DNA of 64,000 nt, taken from Sporichthyaceae bacterium. GTDB taxonomy: Bacteria; Actinomycetota; Actinomycetes; Sporichthyales; Sporichthyaceae. The notes below the pieces were generated by a model, which did not search any database, was not told where the DNA came from, and was given only the letters and a program-made list of their open reading frames with translations. Shown here piece after piece: positions 51,785-60,127 of the stretch (position 1 is the stretch's first letter; every line of letters starts with the position of its first letter). The position numbers were made by a program, and so were the translations under genes. The DNA lies in the NCBI GenBank assembly GCA_036493475.1, contig DASXPS010000046.1:32024-96023 (forward strand). The letters run 5' to 3'.

Positions 51785-53410
51785 TCAGCCTTCGGTAAGC
51801 CCGAGCCGCGCCACCATTTGTTCACGCAAGATGAATTTCTGCACCTTGCCGGTGACGGTCATCGGGTAGGCATCGACCACCTCGACATAACGCGGGATCT
51901 TGTGGTGGGAGATCTTCCCGGCGCAGAAGTCGCGTACCGCGGAGACGTCCAGGGACGCCCCGTCCGCCAGCCGCACGCAGGCGCACAGTTCCTCGCCGAA
52001 CTTCGCGTCGGGCACGCCGACCACCTGCACATCGACGATGTCCGGGTGGGCGTAGAGGAACTCCTCGACCTCACGTGGGGCGATGTTCTCCCCGCCGCGG
52101 ATGACGGTGTCCTTGATCCGCCCGACGATGCGGACATAGCCGTCGGCATCCATCTCGGCCAGGTCGCCGGTGCGCATCCAGCCGGCCACGTCGATGGCGT
52201 CGGCGGTCTTGTCCGGCTCGTTCCAGTAGCCGCGCATCACGTTGTAACCGCGGGTGCGGAATTCCCCCCGCTGCCCGCGCGGCACCACCAGGTTGGTCTC
52301 CGGGTCGACAACCGCGATCTCCACGTGCGGGTGCACCCGGCCGACCGTGCCGGTCTGCCGGTCCAGGTCGTCACCGATGCGGGTCTGGGTGGACACCGGC
52401 GAGGTCTCGGTCATGCCGTAGCCGATGGTGACCTCGTCCATGCCCAGGTCGCTGATGACCCGCTTCATCACCTCGACCGGGCAGGTGGCGCCGGCCATCA
52501 TGCCGGTGCGCAGGCTGGTCAGGTCCAGGTCGGTGCGCGATCGGTCGGCGAGCATCGCGATGAACATGGTCGGTACGCCGTACAGGGAGGTGCACCGTTC
52601 CGCCGCGACGGCCTGCAGGGTGGCCCCGGGCTCGAACGACGGCGCCGGGATGACCACGCAGGAGGCGTGGGTGAGCGCTGCGAGGTTCCCGATGACCATG
52701 CCGAAGCAGTGGTAGAAGGGCACCGGCACGCAGACCCGGTCGGCCGGCGTGTACGCCATGGTCTCGCCGAGGAAGAAGCCGTTGTTGGCGATGTTGTGGT
52801 GGGTGAGCGTGGCGCCCTTCGGGAACCCGGTGGTGCCCGAGGTGTACTGGATGTTGATCGGGTCGTCGAAGGCCAGCCCGGCGGCGACCTCGTCGAGTTC
52901 CGGGCCGGCCGCGGTGTCCTCGGCCAGGGTTCGCCAGGTCTCTTCGCCGATGTAGACGATCTGCTGCAGGTCCGGGCAGTCGCCGCGGACCTCCTCGATC
53001 ATCGCCCGGTAGTCGCTGGTCTTGAACACCGGCACCGCGACCAGCATCGTCGAGCCGGACTGGCGCATCGCGTAGGACAGCTCGTGGGTGCGGTAGGCCG
53101 GGTTGATGTTGACCAGGATCGCGCCCATGGTCGCGGTGGCGTGCTGCAGCAGCACCCACTCCGCGCGGTTCGGCGACCACAGCGCAACCCGGTCACCGGG
53201 CACGATGCCGGCAGCGAGCAGGCCGGCGGCCAGCCGCCGCGTGTCGGCGTACAGCTGCGCGTAGGTCCACCGAGTGCCGTTCGGGACATCGACCAGCGCC
53301 TCGGCGTCCGGGTGCTCGGCGGCGATCCGGGCCAGGATCGCGCCGAGGGTCTCACCCAGCAGCGGTTGGTCGGAGGTACCGGAGGCGTACGACGGGGCAG
53401 CACTGGTCAT
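51785..53410 (-). CDS. Fatty-acyl-CoA synthetase (FadD, medium-chain type)
   Basis: A 541-residue ANL-superfamily ligase activating fatty acids with ATP and CoA. AMP-binding loop IQYTSGTTGFPKGATLTHHN (residues about 190-210), VPFYHCFGMVIGNL, GYGMTETSPVSTQT, WMRTGDLAEMDADGYVRIVGRIKDTVIRGGENIAPREVEEFL, and the A10 Lys in PMTVTGKVQKFILRE. Resembles mycobacterial FadD35 and AtoE-type ligases. The ATG at 53410 has AAAGGAAG upstream. No other fatty-acid gene is coupled to it. Chain length cannot be read. Confidence 0.9.
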   Translation of the reverse strand: MTSAAPSYASGTSDQPLLGETLGAILARIAAEHPDAEALVDVPNGTRWTYAQLYADTRRLAAGLLAAGIVPGDRVALWSPNRAEWVLLQHATATMGAILVNINPAYRTHELSYAMRQSGSTMLVAVPVFKTSDYRAMIEEVRGDCPDLQQIVYIGEETWRTLAEDTAAGPELDEVAAGLAFDDPINIQYTSGTTGFPKGATLTHHNIANNGFFLGETMAYTPADRVCVPVPFYHCFGMVIGNLAALTHASCVVIPAPSFEPGATLQAVAAERCTSLYGVPTMFIAMLADRSRTDLDLTSLRTGMMAGATCPVEVMKRVISDLGMDEVTIGYGMTETSPVSTQTRIGDDLDRQTGTVGRVHPHVEIAVVDPETNLVVPRGQRGEFRTRGYNVMRGYWNEPDKTADAIDVAGWMRTGDLAEMDADGYVRIVGRIKDTVIRGGENIAPREVEEFLYAHPDIVDVQVVGVPDAKFGEELCACVRLADGASLDVSAVRDFCAGKISHHKIPRYVEVVDAYPMTVTGKVQKFILREQMVARLGLTEG

Positions 53411-53485
53411 CGGCGGCTTCCTTTCGGGACTCCCGCCATTTTGACTCGCCGCTGGGCCCCGTGCCAAAGCCGGGGGCCGGCTGCC

Positions 53486-54052
53486 TCAGCTGGTCAGCGC
53501 GGCGACCGCGGCCTCTGCGTCGGCGGCGGCGGCGCGGTTGTGCGGCAGCTTGGAGAGCATGCTGCCCATCAGGCAGGTGTTGGACAGCGCCGCGAAAGTC
53601 AGGCCGCCGCCGATGGCACCGGAGAGGAACTTGGCCTTCGGGTATTTGAGGCTGGCGAGGATGCCGGTGAGCACGATGGACCCGGCGACCAGGCGCACCT
53701 GACGCTCGATGGTCCAGGACGAGCCGCCGCCGTTGACGTCCCCGCCGACCTGCTCCCAGGCGTTCATGCCGCCGTCTAGGACCGTCACCCGGTCGTGACC
53801 GGCCGCGGACAGCTCGTCCGCGGCGAGCTGGGCCCGGCCGCCGGACTGGCAGACGATGACCAGGTCGGCGGCCACGCCGCTGACCAGCGCGCCGGTGTAG
53901 GTGGGCAGGTCGCCCAGCGGGATGTTGTGCGAGCCGGGGATGTGACCGGCGGCGAACTCGCCGGGGCTGCGCACGTCCAGCAGGCGCACCTTGGGGTCGC
54001 TGCCCACCCGGGAGAGCAGGGAACTCGGGTTGATGGTGGCCGTCTGGCTCAT
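53486..54052 (-). CDS. Rhodanese-domain protein with C-terminal membrane-like DUF2892 region
   Basis: A 188-residue protein. Residues 1-100: single rhodanese domain, LLDVRSPGEFAAGHIPGSHNIPLGDL, with the active-site loop VIVCQSGGRAQ (Cys-Gln-Ser-Gly-Gly-Arg). Residues about 110-170: two hydrophobic helices (VAGSIVLTGILASL; FLSGAIGGGLTFAALS) with QVRLVAG, as in DUF2892 proteins that combine with rhodaneses. Probably sulfur transfer or sulfide handling at the membrane. The ATG at 54052 has GAGGAG upstream. Confidence 0.87.
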   Translation of the reverse strand: MSQTATINPSSLLSRVGSDPKVRLLDVRSPGEFAAGHIPGSHNIPLGDLPTYTGALVSGVAADLVIVCQSGGRAQLAADELSAAGHDRVTVLDGGMNAWEQVGGDVNGGGSSWTIERQVRLVAGSIVLTGILASLKYPKAKFLSGAIGGGLTFAALSNTCLMGSMLSKLPHNRAAAADAEAAVAALTS

Positions 54053-54140
54053 GCGGGTTCTCCTCGGCTGCGAACGTCTGGCGCGACCCTACGTCCGGAT
54101 CGGTATCAAGCCCAACAACGTTCCGGGCGCCCGTTCCATT

Positions 54141-54716
54141 TCATTCCGCGCCCTTTTCGTCGGTAAAACGGGCCAGGTCGGCCGGGGTGTCGATATCCAC
54201 CGGGTCACCCAGGTCGTCGCAGGGGACCGCGGTGACCGTCTCGGGGTGCGCGCTGAAATACCCGCGCGCGCCCTGGTCGCCCACCGCCGTCGCGGCCGCA
54301 TCGGCCCAGGTGGAGCGGGCGAACAGCGCCGGGTTGCGTCGCTTACCGGCGTAGGTGGCCACCGCCACCGCGGCCCCGGCGACGTGCGCGGCGATCAACC
54401 GGGCCACCACGTCCGGGCCGATCTGCGGCTGGTCCACCAGCGAGATGACCACCGCGCCGGCGTCGTCGGGCAGCGCCGCCAGCCCGACCCGCAGCGAGGA
54501 GCCCATGCCGGTGGCCCAGTCCGGGTTGTGCACCACGGTCGCGCCGGGCACCTCGACCTCGGCCGCGCCCAACACCACGGTGATGTCCGCGCAGCCGCCC
54601 GCGCGCAGCGTGCGCACCGCGCGGTCCACCAGCCGCTCGCCGTGCAACTCGACGAGCGCCTTGGGCATGCCGAGTCGGCTGCCCGACCCGGCCGCCAGCA
54701 CCAGTCCGACAATCAT
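54141..54716 (-). CDS. MobA/MocA-like nucleotidyltransferase
   Basis: A 191-residue GT-A-type NTP transferase. LVLAAGSGSRLGMPKALVELHGERLVDRAV is the NTP-binding start; VVISLVDQPQIGPDVVARLI holds the acidic metal site, and YAGKRRNPALFARSTW is the family's middle motif as in MocA (molybdopterin cytidylyltransferase). No molybdenum-enzyme genes are nearby. FbiD/CofC, the F420 guanylyltransferase, has a different motif set, so this is unlikely to be it. The start overlaps the phosphatase stop by ATGA. Confidence 0.8.
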   Translation of the reverse strand: MIVGLVLAAGSGSRLGMPKALVELHGERLVDRAVRTLRAGGCADITVVLGAAEVEVPGATVVHNPDWATGMGSSLRVGLAALPDDAGAVVISLVDQPQIGPDVVARLIAAHVAGAAVAVATYAGKRRNPALFARSTWADAAATAVGDQGARGYFSAHPETVTAVPCDDLGDPVDIDTPADLARFTDEKGAE

Positions 54717-55411
54717 TGCGGTGGTGGCGCTGAGGTGGTGAACGCGGGCGAGAGGTGCTCGGTGTCATTGAACCGGCGCACGATCCAGTGGTCGCCGTGC
54801 ACGATCACCTGACTGATCGAGGAGTTGTCGCTGCCCATGAAGGCCAACGTCGAGCAGCCACTGGCCAACGCGATGATCTGTCCGATCACCCCGCCGTGGC
54901 AGATCACCGCGACCCGCTGATTCGGGTGCTCGGCCGCGATCCGACCGATGGCGCCGCGCACCCGCGCGGCGAACACATCCGCGCCTTCCCCGCCGGGTAC
55001 CTCCGACCAACTGCCGTTGCGCAGCATCCGCATCATGCGCGGGTCCTTGGCGTTCGCCAGGCGGCGGAACTCCCCGCCCTCCCACTCGCCGAGCTGGACC
55101 TCCCGCAGGTCCGGATCGATGGTTGGCTTCAGGCCGACCTGGTCGATCAGCGGCGCGACGGTCTGCTGGGTGCGGCGCAGCGAGGAGACGTAGAGCGCGT
55201 CCAGGCCCGCCTTGGCCAGCCGGGCGGAGACCAACACCGCCTGCTCCCGACCCGTCGGGGAGAGCTCCGGGTCGGCCTGACCGGTGGCGGTCGTCGGGAA
55301 ATCGTCCGCGGGCATCGCCGCGGATTCCCCGTGCCGTACCAACAACAGGTCGCAGGCCCCCTCCGGGATGCGGAAGCGGTACTGCGGATAGAACTCCTCG
55401 TCCTCGTTCAA
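54713..55411 (-). CDS. Histidine-phosphatase-family protein
   Basis: A 232-residue phosphatase. LLLVRHGESAAMPADDFP has the catalytic RHG; LSPTGREQAVLVSARLAKAGLDALYVSSLRRTQQT, LREVQLGEWEGGEFRRL, and VAVICHGGVIGQIIALA with the second catalytic His are standard phosphoglycerate-mutase-superfamily blocks. It overlaps an acyl-CoA dehydrogenase upstream and a nucleotidyltransferase downstream by 4 bases each, an unusual mixture. Substrate unknown. Confidence 0.9.
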   Translation of the reverse strand: MNEDEEFYPQYRFRIPEGACDLLLVRHGESAAMPADDFPTTATGQADPELSPTGREQAVLVSARLAKAGLDALYVSSLRRTQQTVAPLIDQVGLKPTIDPDLREVQLGEWEGGEFRRLANAKDPRMMRMLRNGSWSEVPGGEGADVFAARVRGAIGRIAAEHPNQRVAVICHGGVIGQIIALASGCSTLAFMGSDNSSISQVIVHGDHWIVRRFNDTEHLSPAFTTSAPPPQ

Positions 55412-56577
55412 TCCAGTCCCCCACGGCGCATTAACTGACGGATGATCACATCACGTTGGATCTCGTTGGTGCCCTCGCCGACGATCATCAACGGGGCATC
55501 GCGGAAGTAGCGCTCCACATCGAACTCGGTGGAGTAGCCGTACCCACCGTGGATGCGCACGGCATCGGTGGCCACCTCCAGTGCGACCTCGGAGGCGAAC
55601 AGCTTGGCCATGCCCGCCTCCACGTCGCTGCGCAGCCCCGAGTCGTACCGCTGCGCGGCATGCAGGATCAGCTCCCGCGCCGCGGTCAGCTTGGTGGCCA
55701 TGTCGGCCAGATAGTTGCCGATCGACTGGTGCTGCCAGATCGGCTTGCCGAACGCCTCACGGTCCTGCGCGTAGCGGAACGCGTCGTCAAACGCGGCCCG
55801 ACCCACCCCCAGCGCGCGGGAGGCCACCTGAATGCGACCCACCTCCAGGCCCTGCATGAACTGGCCGAACCCCTTGCCCGCCGCGCCGCCGAGCAGGCCC
55901 GCGTCGGGCACCTCGTGCTCATCGAGCACCAGTTCGCAGCTCTCCACACCCTTATAGCCGAGCTTGCCCAGGTCCTTGGACACGGTCAGCCCCGGGCCGT
56001 GCTCGGCGAGCAGGATGCTCATGCCGGTGTGCGGCGGGTCCGCGCTCGGGTCGGTGCGGCACAGCACCGCGATCACCCCGGCCCGCCGCGCGTTGCTGAT
56101 CCAGGTCTTGGTCCCGGTCACCCGGTAGCCGCCGTCGATCTTGCGCGCGGTGGTGCGCAACGCCTGCAGGTCCGAGCCGCCGCTCGGTTCGGTCAACGCC
56201 ATCGCGGCGCGTACCTCACCGGTGGCCATCCGGGGCAGCCAGTGGTCCTTCTGCTCCGGGGTGCCGAACTTCTTGATGAGCGTGGCCACCACGGTGTGCG
56301 AGCCCACAGCACCCGCCAGGCTCATCCAGCCGCGCGCCAGTTCGGCGGTGACCAGCGCGAAGCACGGGGTGGACACCGGGGCCTCACCCCATGGTTCGGG
56401 GATCGCCAACCCGAACACGCCGATCGCCTTCATCGTCTCGATGAGCTTGTCCGGGTAGGTGTTGGACTTCTCCAGGTCGTGCACCACCGGGCGCACGTCT
56501 TTGTCGACGAAGTCGCGGACGGTCTCCAGGACCGCGGTCTCCACCTCGTCCAGCGCGTGCACTGTGTTCCATCCCAT
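55408..56577 (-). CDS. Acyl-CoA dehydrogenase (FadE), copy 1
   Basis: A 389-residue flavoenzyme oxidising acyl-CoA to enoyl-CoA. AMALTEPSGGSDLQALRTTA, TGTKTWISNARRAGVIAVL, GYKGVESCELVLDEHEVPDA, and the catalytic Glu in LMIVGEGTNEIQRDVIIRQLM near the end. HGGYGYSTEFDVERYFRD is the FAD-contact region. Shares design and end position with the plus-strand FadE at 58833 but is clearly diverged, so they are older paralogues. Divergent from the CoA-transferase at 56657, with about 80 bases of shared promoter region. Confidence 0.93.
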   Translation of the reverse strand: MGWNTVHALDEVETAVLETVRDFVDKDVRPVVHDLEKSNTYPDKLIETMKAIGVFGLAIPEPWGEAPVSTPCFALVTAELARGWMSLAGAVGSHTVVATLIKKFGTPEQKDHWLPRMATGEVRAAMALTEPSGGSDLQALRTTARKIDGGYRVTGTKTWISNARRAGVIAVLCRTDPSADPPHTGMSILLAEHGPGLTVSKDLGKLGYKGVESCELVLDEHEVPDAGLLGGAAGKGFGQFMQGLEVGRIQVASRALGVGRAAFDDAFRYAQDREAFGKPIWQHQSIGNYLADMATKLTAARELILHAAQRYDSGLRSDVEAGMAKLFASEVALEVATDAVRIHGGYGYSTEFDVERYFRDAPLMIVGEGTNEIQRDVIIRQLMRRGGLD

Positions 56578-56656
56578 CGTCGACGGCCCGTTTGCTCACC
56601 AGCCCACCCGATACGGTGCCAGTACCCCCGCCGGCACCTGAGGAGGACCCCGACCG

Positions 56657-57871
56657 ATGGGTGTTACCGGACCGCTGAGCGGTCTGCGGGTGATCGAGGT
56701 CTCCTCGTTCGTGGCCTCTCCGTTGGGCGGCATGACGTTGGCTCAGCTGGGCGCCGAGGTGATCCGGATCGACCCGGTGGGCGGCGCCCCGGACACCCGC
56801 CGCTGGCCGCTGGCGCAGTCAGGTACGTCGCTGTACTGGACGGGGCTGAACAAGGGCAAGCGCTCGGTGATCCTGGACACCCGCAATCCGGGCGGGCAGC
56901 AGGCGCTACAGCAGTTGATCACTGCGCCCGGCGAGGGCGGCGGAATCCTGCTCACCAACCAGGCAGGGCGCGGGTTCACGTCCTACCAGACGTTGGCGGG
57001 GCTACGTTCCGACGTCATCGTGGTGGAGCTGACCGGCCGGGCGGACGGCTCGCCGGCGGTGGACTACACCGTCAATGCCGAACTCGGCTTCCCGTTGATC
57101 ACCGGTCCGGAGGAGCTGGCCGGCGCGGTCAACCACGTGCTGCCCGCCTGGGATGTGGCCTGCGGGCTCTACGCGGCGCTGGCCATCGTCGCCGCCGAGC
57201 GGCACCGGCGGCTGACCGGCGAGGGTTCGTACGTGACCGCCGCGTTGGGCGATGTGGCGTTGGCCACCGCGGGCAATCTGGGCATGCTCGCCGAGGCCGA
57301 GTTGGGCGCGACGCGGGAGCGCATCGGCAACCACCTGTTCGGTGGCTTCGCGCACGACTTCGCCACCGCGGACGGCAAGCGGGTGATGGTGGTCGCGTTG
57401 ACCCCGCGCCATTTCAAGGATTTGGTCGCGTTGACGGGGATGACCGAGGCGGTGGACGCGGTCGAGGCCGCGCTGAAGGCGGACTTCTCCACCGACGGTG
57501 GCCGCTACACCCACCGCGACGTACTGGTCGGGTTGCTGCGTCCGTGGTTCAGCGGACGTCCGCACGCCGAGGTCGCCGCCGGGCTCGCGTCCACCTCGGT
57601 GCTCTGGTCCACCTACCGCACATTTCACGAGGCCGTCGCCGCCGCGGTCGACAACCCGATGATGTCCGTCCTCGACCAACCCGGCGTGGGCCCGTACCTG
57701 GCACCGGGCAACCCGTTGAACTTCGCGGGCACCGACCGTCGTCCGGTGGTCGCGCCCGCGTTGGGGCAACACACCGAGGAGGTGCTCCGCAACGTCGCGG
57801 GGTGTACCGAAGCACAGATCGCGGACCTGTTCGCGGCCGGCGCCGCGGTCGGTCCGCAGCCGGGAGGCTGA
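56657..57871 (+). CDS. CaiB/BaiF CoA-transferase family III, resembling 2-methylfumaryl-CoA isomerase (Mct)
   Basis: A 404-residue family III CoA-transferase. GLRVIEVSSFVASPLGGMTLAQLGAEVIRIDPVGGAPDTRRWPL is the family N terminus. LYWTGLNKGKRSVILD and the nucleophile region LTGRADGSPAVDYTVNAELGFPLITGPEEL resemble the mesaconyl-CoA C1-C4 transferase of the 3-hydroxypropionate bicycle more than formyl- or carnitine-CoA transferases, judged from memory. GGAGG precedes the ATG. Followed without a gap by a dehydratase of the matching type, which strengthens the idea. Confidence 0.75.
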   Translation: MGVTGPLSGLRVIEVSSFVASPLGGMTLAQLGAEVIRIDPVGGAPDTRRWPLAQSGTSLYWTGLNKGKRSVILDTRNPGGQQALQQLITAPGEGGGILLTNQAGRGFTSYQTLAGLRSDVIVVELTGRADGSPAVDYTVNAELGFPLITGPEELAGAVNHVLPAWDVACGLYAALAIVAAERHRRLTGEGSYVTAALGDVALATAGNLGMLAEAELGATRERIGNHLFGGFAHDFATADGKRVMVVALTPRHFKDLVALTGMTEAVDAVEAALKADFSTDGGRYTHRDVLVGLLRPWFSGRPHAEVAAGLASTSVLWSTYRTFHEAVAAAVDNPMMSVLDQPGVGPYLAPGNPLNFAGTDRRPVVAPALGQHTEEVLRNVAGCTEAQIADLFAAGAAVGPQPGG

Positions 57872-58777
57872 GTGAGCGCCACCATCGAACGGCCCAGCAA
57901 CACCGCGGAATCCCCCTCGCTGCGGGACATCGCCGCGCAGTGGCGTCCGGAAACCATCGCGCAGTACGAACGCATCGACATCACCCCCACCGCAACGTTC
58001 GCGGGTCTGCTGGACCAGCCGGTGCCGGTGCGCGGGGAAGGTGACCCGCTGCCGCCGCTGTGGCACTGGCTGCACCTGTTGGACCGGCCCACGAAGTCCG
58101 AGGTGGGTCCGGACGGGCACCCGTTGCAGGGCACCTTCCTGCCGCCGATCCCGGACCGCCGGCGCATGTTCGCCGGTGGGCACCTGATCCAGCACGCCCC
58201 GTTCCGGGTCGGCCAGGAGGTCACCCGGGTGTCCACGGTGACGAACGTGGCGGTCAAGCAGGGCAGCACCGGAGAAATGATGTTCGTGACCGTGCGGGAC
58301 ATGTTCACCGCGGGCGGCGTGCTGCTGGCCGTGGAGGACAAGAACATCATGTACCGCTGCGGGGATCCGGCCCGCCCGCCGCAGAATCCGAGCACCGCGG
58401 CGCCGCCACCGGTGGACAGCGTGTGGCAGTTGCCGTTCCAGCCCGACCCGGTGACCCTGTTCCGGTTCAGCGCGCTGACCTACAACTCCCACCGCATCCA
58501 CTACGACCAGGACTACGTGGCCAGGGTGGAGCACTACCCGGACCTGATCGTGCACGGTCCGCTGCTGGCCATCCTGTGCCTGGAGCTGCCCCGTCGGTAC
58601 GCCCCGGAACTGACGCTGACTCAGCTTGCCTTCCGGGCGCGCAACACCGCGTACTGCAAGCACAAGATCCTGGTGCACGGTAGCCCGCGGGACACCGGCT
58701 CCGGGGTCACCGCGGAGCTCGCGGCGGCCACCGGCGATTCATCCGGCGCGATGACCGCCACCGCCGTCTTCGGCTGA
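57872..58777 (+). CDS. FAS1-type/MaoC-like hydratase resembling mesaconyl-C4-CoA hydratase (Meh/HTD2)
   Basis: A 301-residue double hot-dog protein. LLDQPVPVRGEGDPLPPLWHWLHLLDRPTKSEVGPDGHP and FLPPIPDRRRMFAGGHLIQHAPFRVG are the N-terminal half, seen in HTD2-like and 3-methylfumaryl-CoA hydratases. FRFSALTYNSHRIHYDQDYVA (residues about 205-225) carries the catalytic hydratase motif with Asn/His. VHGPLLAILCLELPRR is the second domain's binding region. The GTG at 57872 directly follows the CoA-transferase stop with GGGAGG before it, so the two are one unit: a CoA isomerase followed by a hydratase, as in mesaconyl-CoA metabolism. Confidence 0.8.
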   Translation: MSATIERPSNTAESPSLRDIAAQWRPETIAQYERIDITPTATFAGLLDQPVPVRGEGDPLPPLWHWLHLLDRPTKSEVGPDGHPLQGTFLPPIPDRRRMFAGGHLIQHAPFRVGQEVTRVSTVTNVAVKQGSTGEMMFVTVRDMFTAGGVLLAVEDKNIMYRCGDPARPPQNPSTAAPPPVDSVWQLPFQPDPVTLFRFSALTYNSHRIHYDQDYVARVEHYPDLIVHGPLLAILCLELPRRYAPELTLTQLAFRARNTAYCKHKILVHGSPRDTGSGVTAELAAATGDSSGAMTATAVFG

Positions 58778-58832
58778 CCGACCGAAAGGTAACCTCGGGG
58801 TCACGTCAATTCCGGGACAGGAGCAGCCACCG

Positions 58833-60035
58833 ATGGGCCGACTCGCGCAAACCGAGAACCTCACCGACGTGCAGGAGGAGATCCTGCGCACGGTGCGTGA
58901 TTTCGTGGAGAAGGAAATCATCCCGAACGCGCAGGCCCTCGAGCACGCCGACGAGTACCCGACGAAGATCGTCGACGGGATGAAGGAACTCGGCCTGTTC
59001 GGGCTGACCATCCCGGAGGAGTACGGCGGCCTCGGGGAATCGCTGCTCACCTACGCGCTGGTGGTCGAGCAGATCGCGCGGGGGTGGATGAGCGTCTCGG
59101 GCATCATCAACACCCACTTCATCCTCGCCTACATGCTCATGCAGCACGGCACCGACGAGCAGAAGCAGCACTACCTGCCGCAGATGGCCGAGGGCCAGGT
59201 GCGCGGTGCGTTCTCCATGTCCGAACCCGGCTGCGGGTCCGACGTCTCGGCAATCACCACCAAGGCCAAGCCGGACGGCGACGACTTCGTCGTCAACGGC
59301 GCGAAGATGTGGCTCACCAACGGCGGCTCGTCGAACCTGGTCGCGGTGCTGGTGAAGACCGACGAGGGCGCGGAGTCGGTCTACAAGAACATGACCGTGC
59401 TGCTGGTGGACAAGGAGCCCGGCTTCGGTGAGGTCGCCAAGGGCCTGATGGTGCCCGGCAAGATCGAGAAGATGGGCTACAAGGGCGTCGACACCACCGA
59501 GATGGTCTTCGACGACTTCCGCATTCCGCAGGCCCAGGTGCTCGGTGGCGCCGCGGGTCGGGGCCGCGGTTTCTACCAAATGATGGACGGCGTCGAGGTC
59601 GGACGGGTCAACGTCGCCGCCCGCGGCTGCGGCGTCGCCATCCGCGCCTTCGAACTCGGTGTGGCTTACGCCCAACAACGCGAGACGTTCGGCAAGAAGA
59701 TCGCCGAGCACCAGGCCGTGATGTTCCGCCTGGCCGACATGGCCTGCAAGGTCGAATCCGCGCACCAGATGATGACGATGGCCGCGCGCAAGAAGGACTC
59801 CGGCCAGCGCAACGACCTCGAGGCCGGCATGGCCAAGTACCTCGCCTCGGAGTACTGCCACCAGGTGGTGGAGGACTCCTTCCGCATCCACGGCGGCTAC
59901 GGGTTCTCCAAGGAGTACGAGATCGAGCGGCTCTACCGCGAAGCCCCCATGCTGCTCATCGGCGAGGGCACCGCCGACATCCAACGCATGATCATCGGCC
60001 GGCGGTTACTGGAGGACTACAAACTCCGCGGCTGA
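58833..60035 (+). CDS. Acyl-CoA dehydrogenase (FadE), copy 2
   Basis: A 400-residue acyl-CoA dehydrogenase. FSMSEPGCGSDVSAITTKAKPDGDDFVVNGAKMWLTNGG, GYKGVDTTEMVFDDFRIP, QQRETFGKKIAEHQAVMFRLADMA, and the Glu-containing LLIGEGTADIQRMIIGRRLL near the end. The third gene of a plus-strand run with the CoA-transferase and hydratase (55-base gap, GGACAGGAG ribosome site). In that setting it could oxidise a short branched or dicarboxylic acyl-CoA such as a methylsuccinyl-type substrate, though it is shorter than true methylsuccinyl-CoA dehydrogenases (about 550 residues). Codon 392 is TTA. Confidence 0.92.
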   Translation: MGRLAQTENLTDVQEEILRTVRDFVEKEIIPNAQALEHADEYPTKIVDGMKELGLFGLTIPEEYGGLGESLLTYALVVEQIARGWMSVSGIINTHFILAYMLMQHGTDEQKQHYLPQMAEGQVRGAFSMSEPGCGSDVSAITTKAKPDGDDFVVNGAKMWLTNGGSSNLVAVLVKTDEGAESVYKNMTVLLVDKEPGFGEVAKGLMVPGKIEKMGYKGVDTTEMVFDDFRIPQAQVLGGAAGRGRGFYQMMDGVEVGRVNVAARGCGVAIRAFELGVAYAQQRETFGKKIAEHQAVMFRLADMACKVESAHQMMTMAARKKDSGQRNDLEAGMAKYLASEYCHQVVEDSFRIHGGYGFSKEYEIERLYREAPMLLIGEGTADIQRMIIGRRLLEDYKLRG

Positions 60036-60040
60036 TCCCG

Positions 60041-60103
60041 CAACCTCTCATGATGTACGACAGGTGCACCTTCAGGGTGTTCACGCTGATAAATGACCGA
60101 GCG
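60041..60103 (-). pseudogene. Relic of a LuxR-type helix-turn-helix
   Basis: Read on the minus strand, 60041-60103 gives ARSFISVNTLKVHLSYIMRG, the last helices of a LuxR/LAL-type DNA-binding domain (consensus like ISVNTVKTHL). The frame has no regulator before it and is followed by unrelated residues. It lies in a 92-base gap of lower GC between the FadE and Uma2 genes. Confidence 0.55.
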
Positions 60104-60127
60104 GGCGCGGACGTCGGTCGCTGCTGG

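Noticed and set aside
54141..54716. Reading the MobA-like protein as the F420 guanylyltransferase (CofC/FbiD), given the fbi genes in the window.
   Set aside because: Its motifs follow MocA/MobA, and it lies 52 kb from the fbi operon in an unrelated transcription unit.
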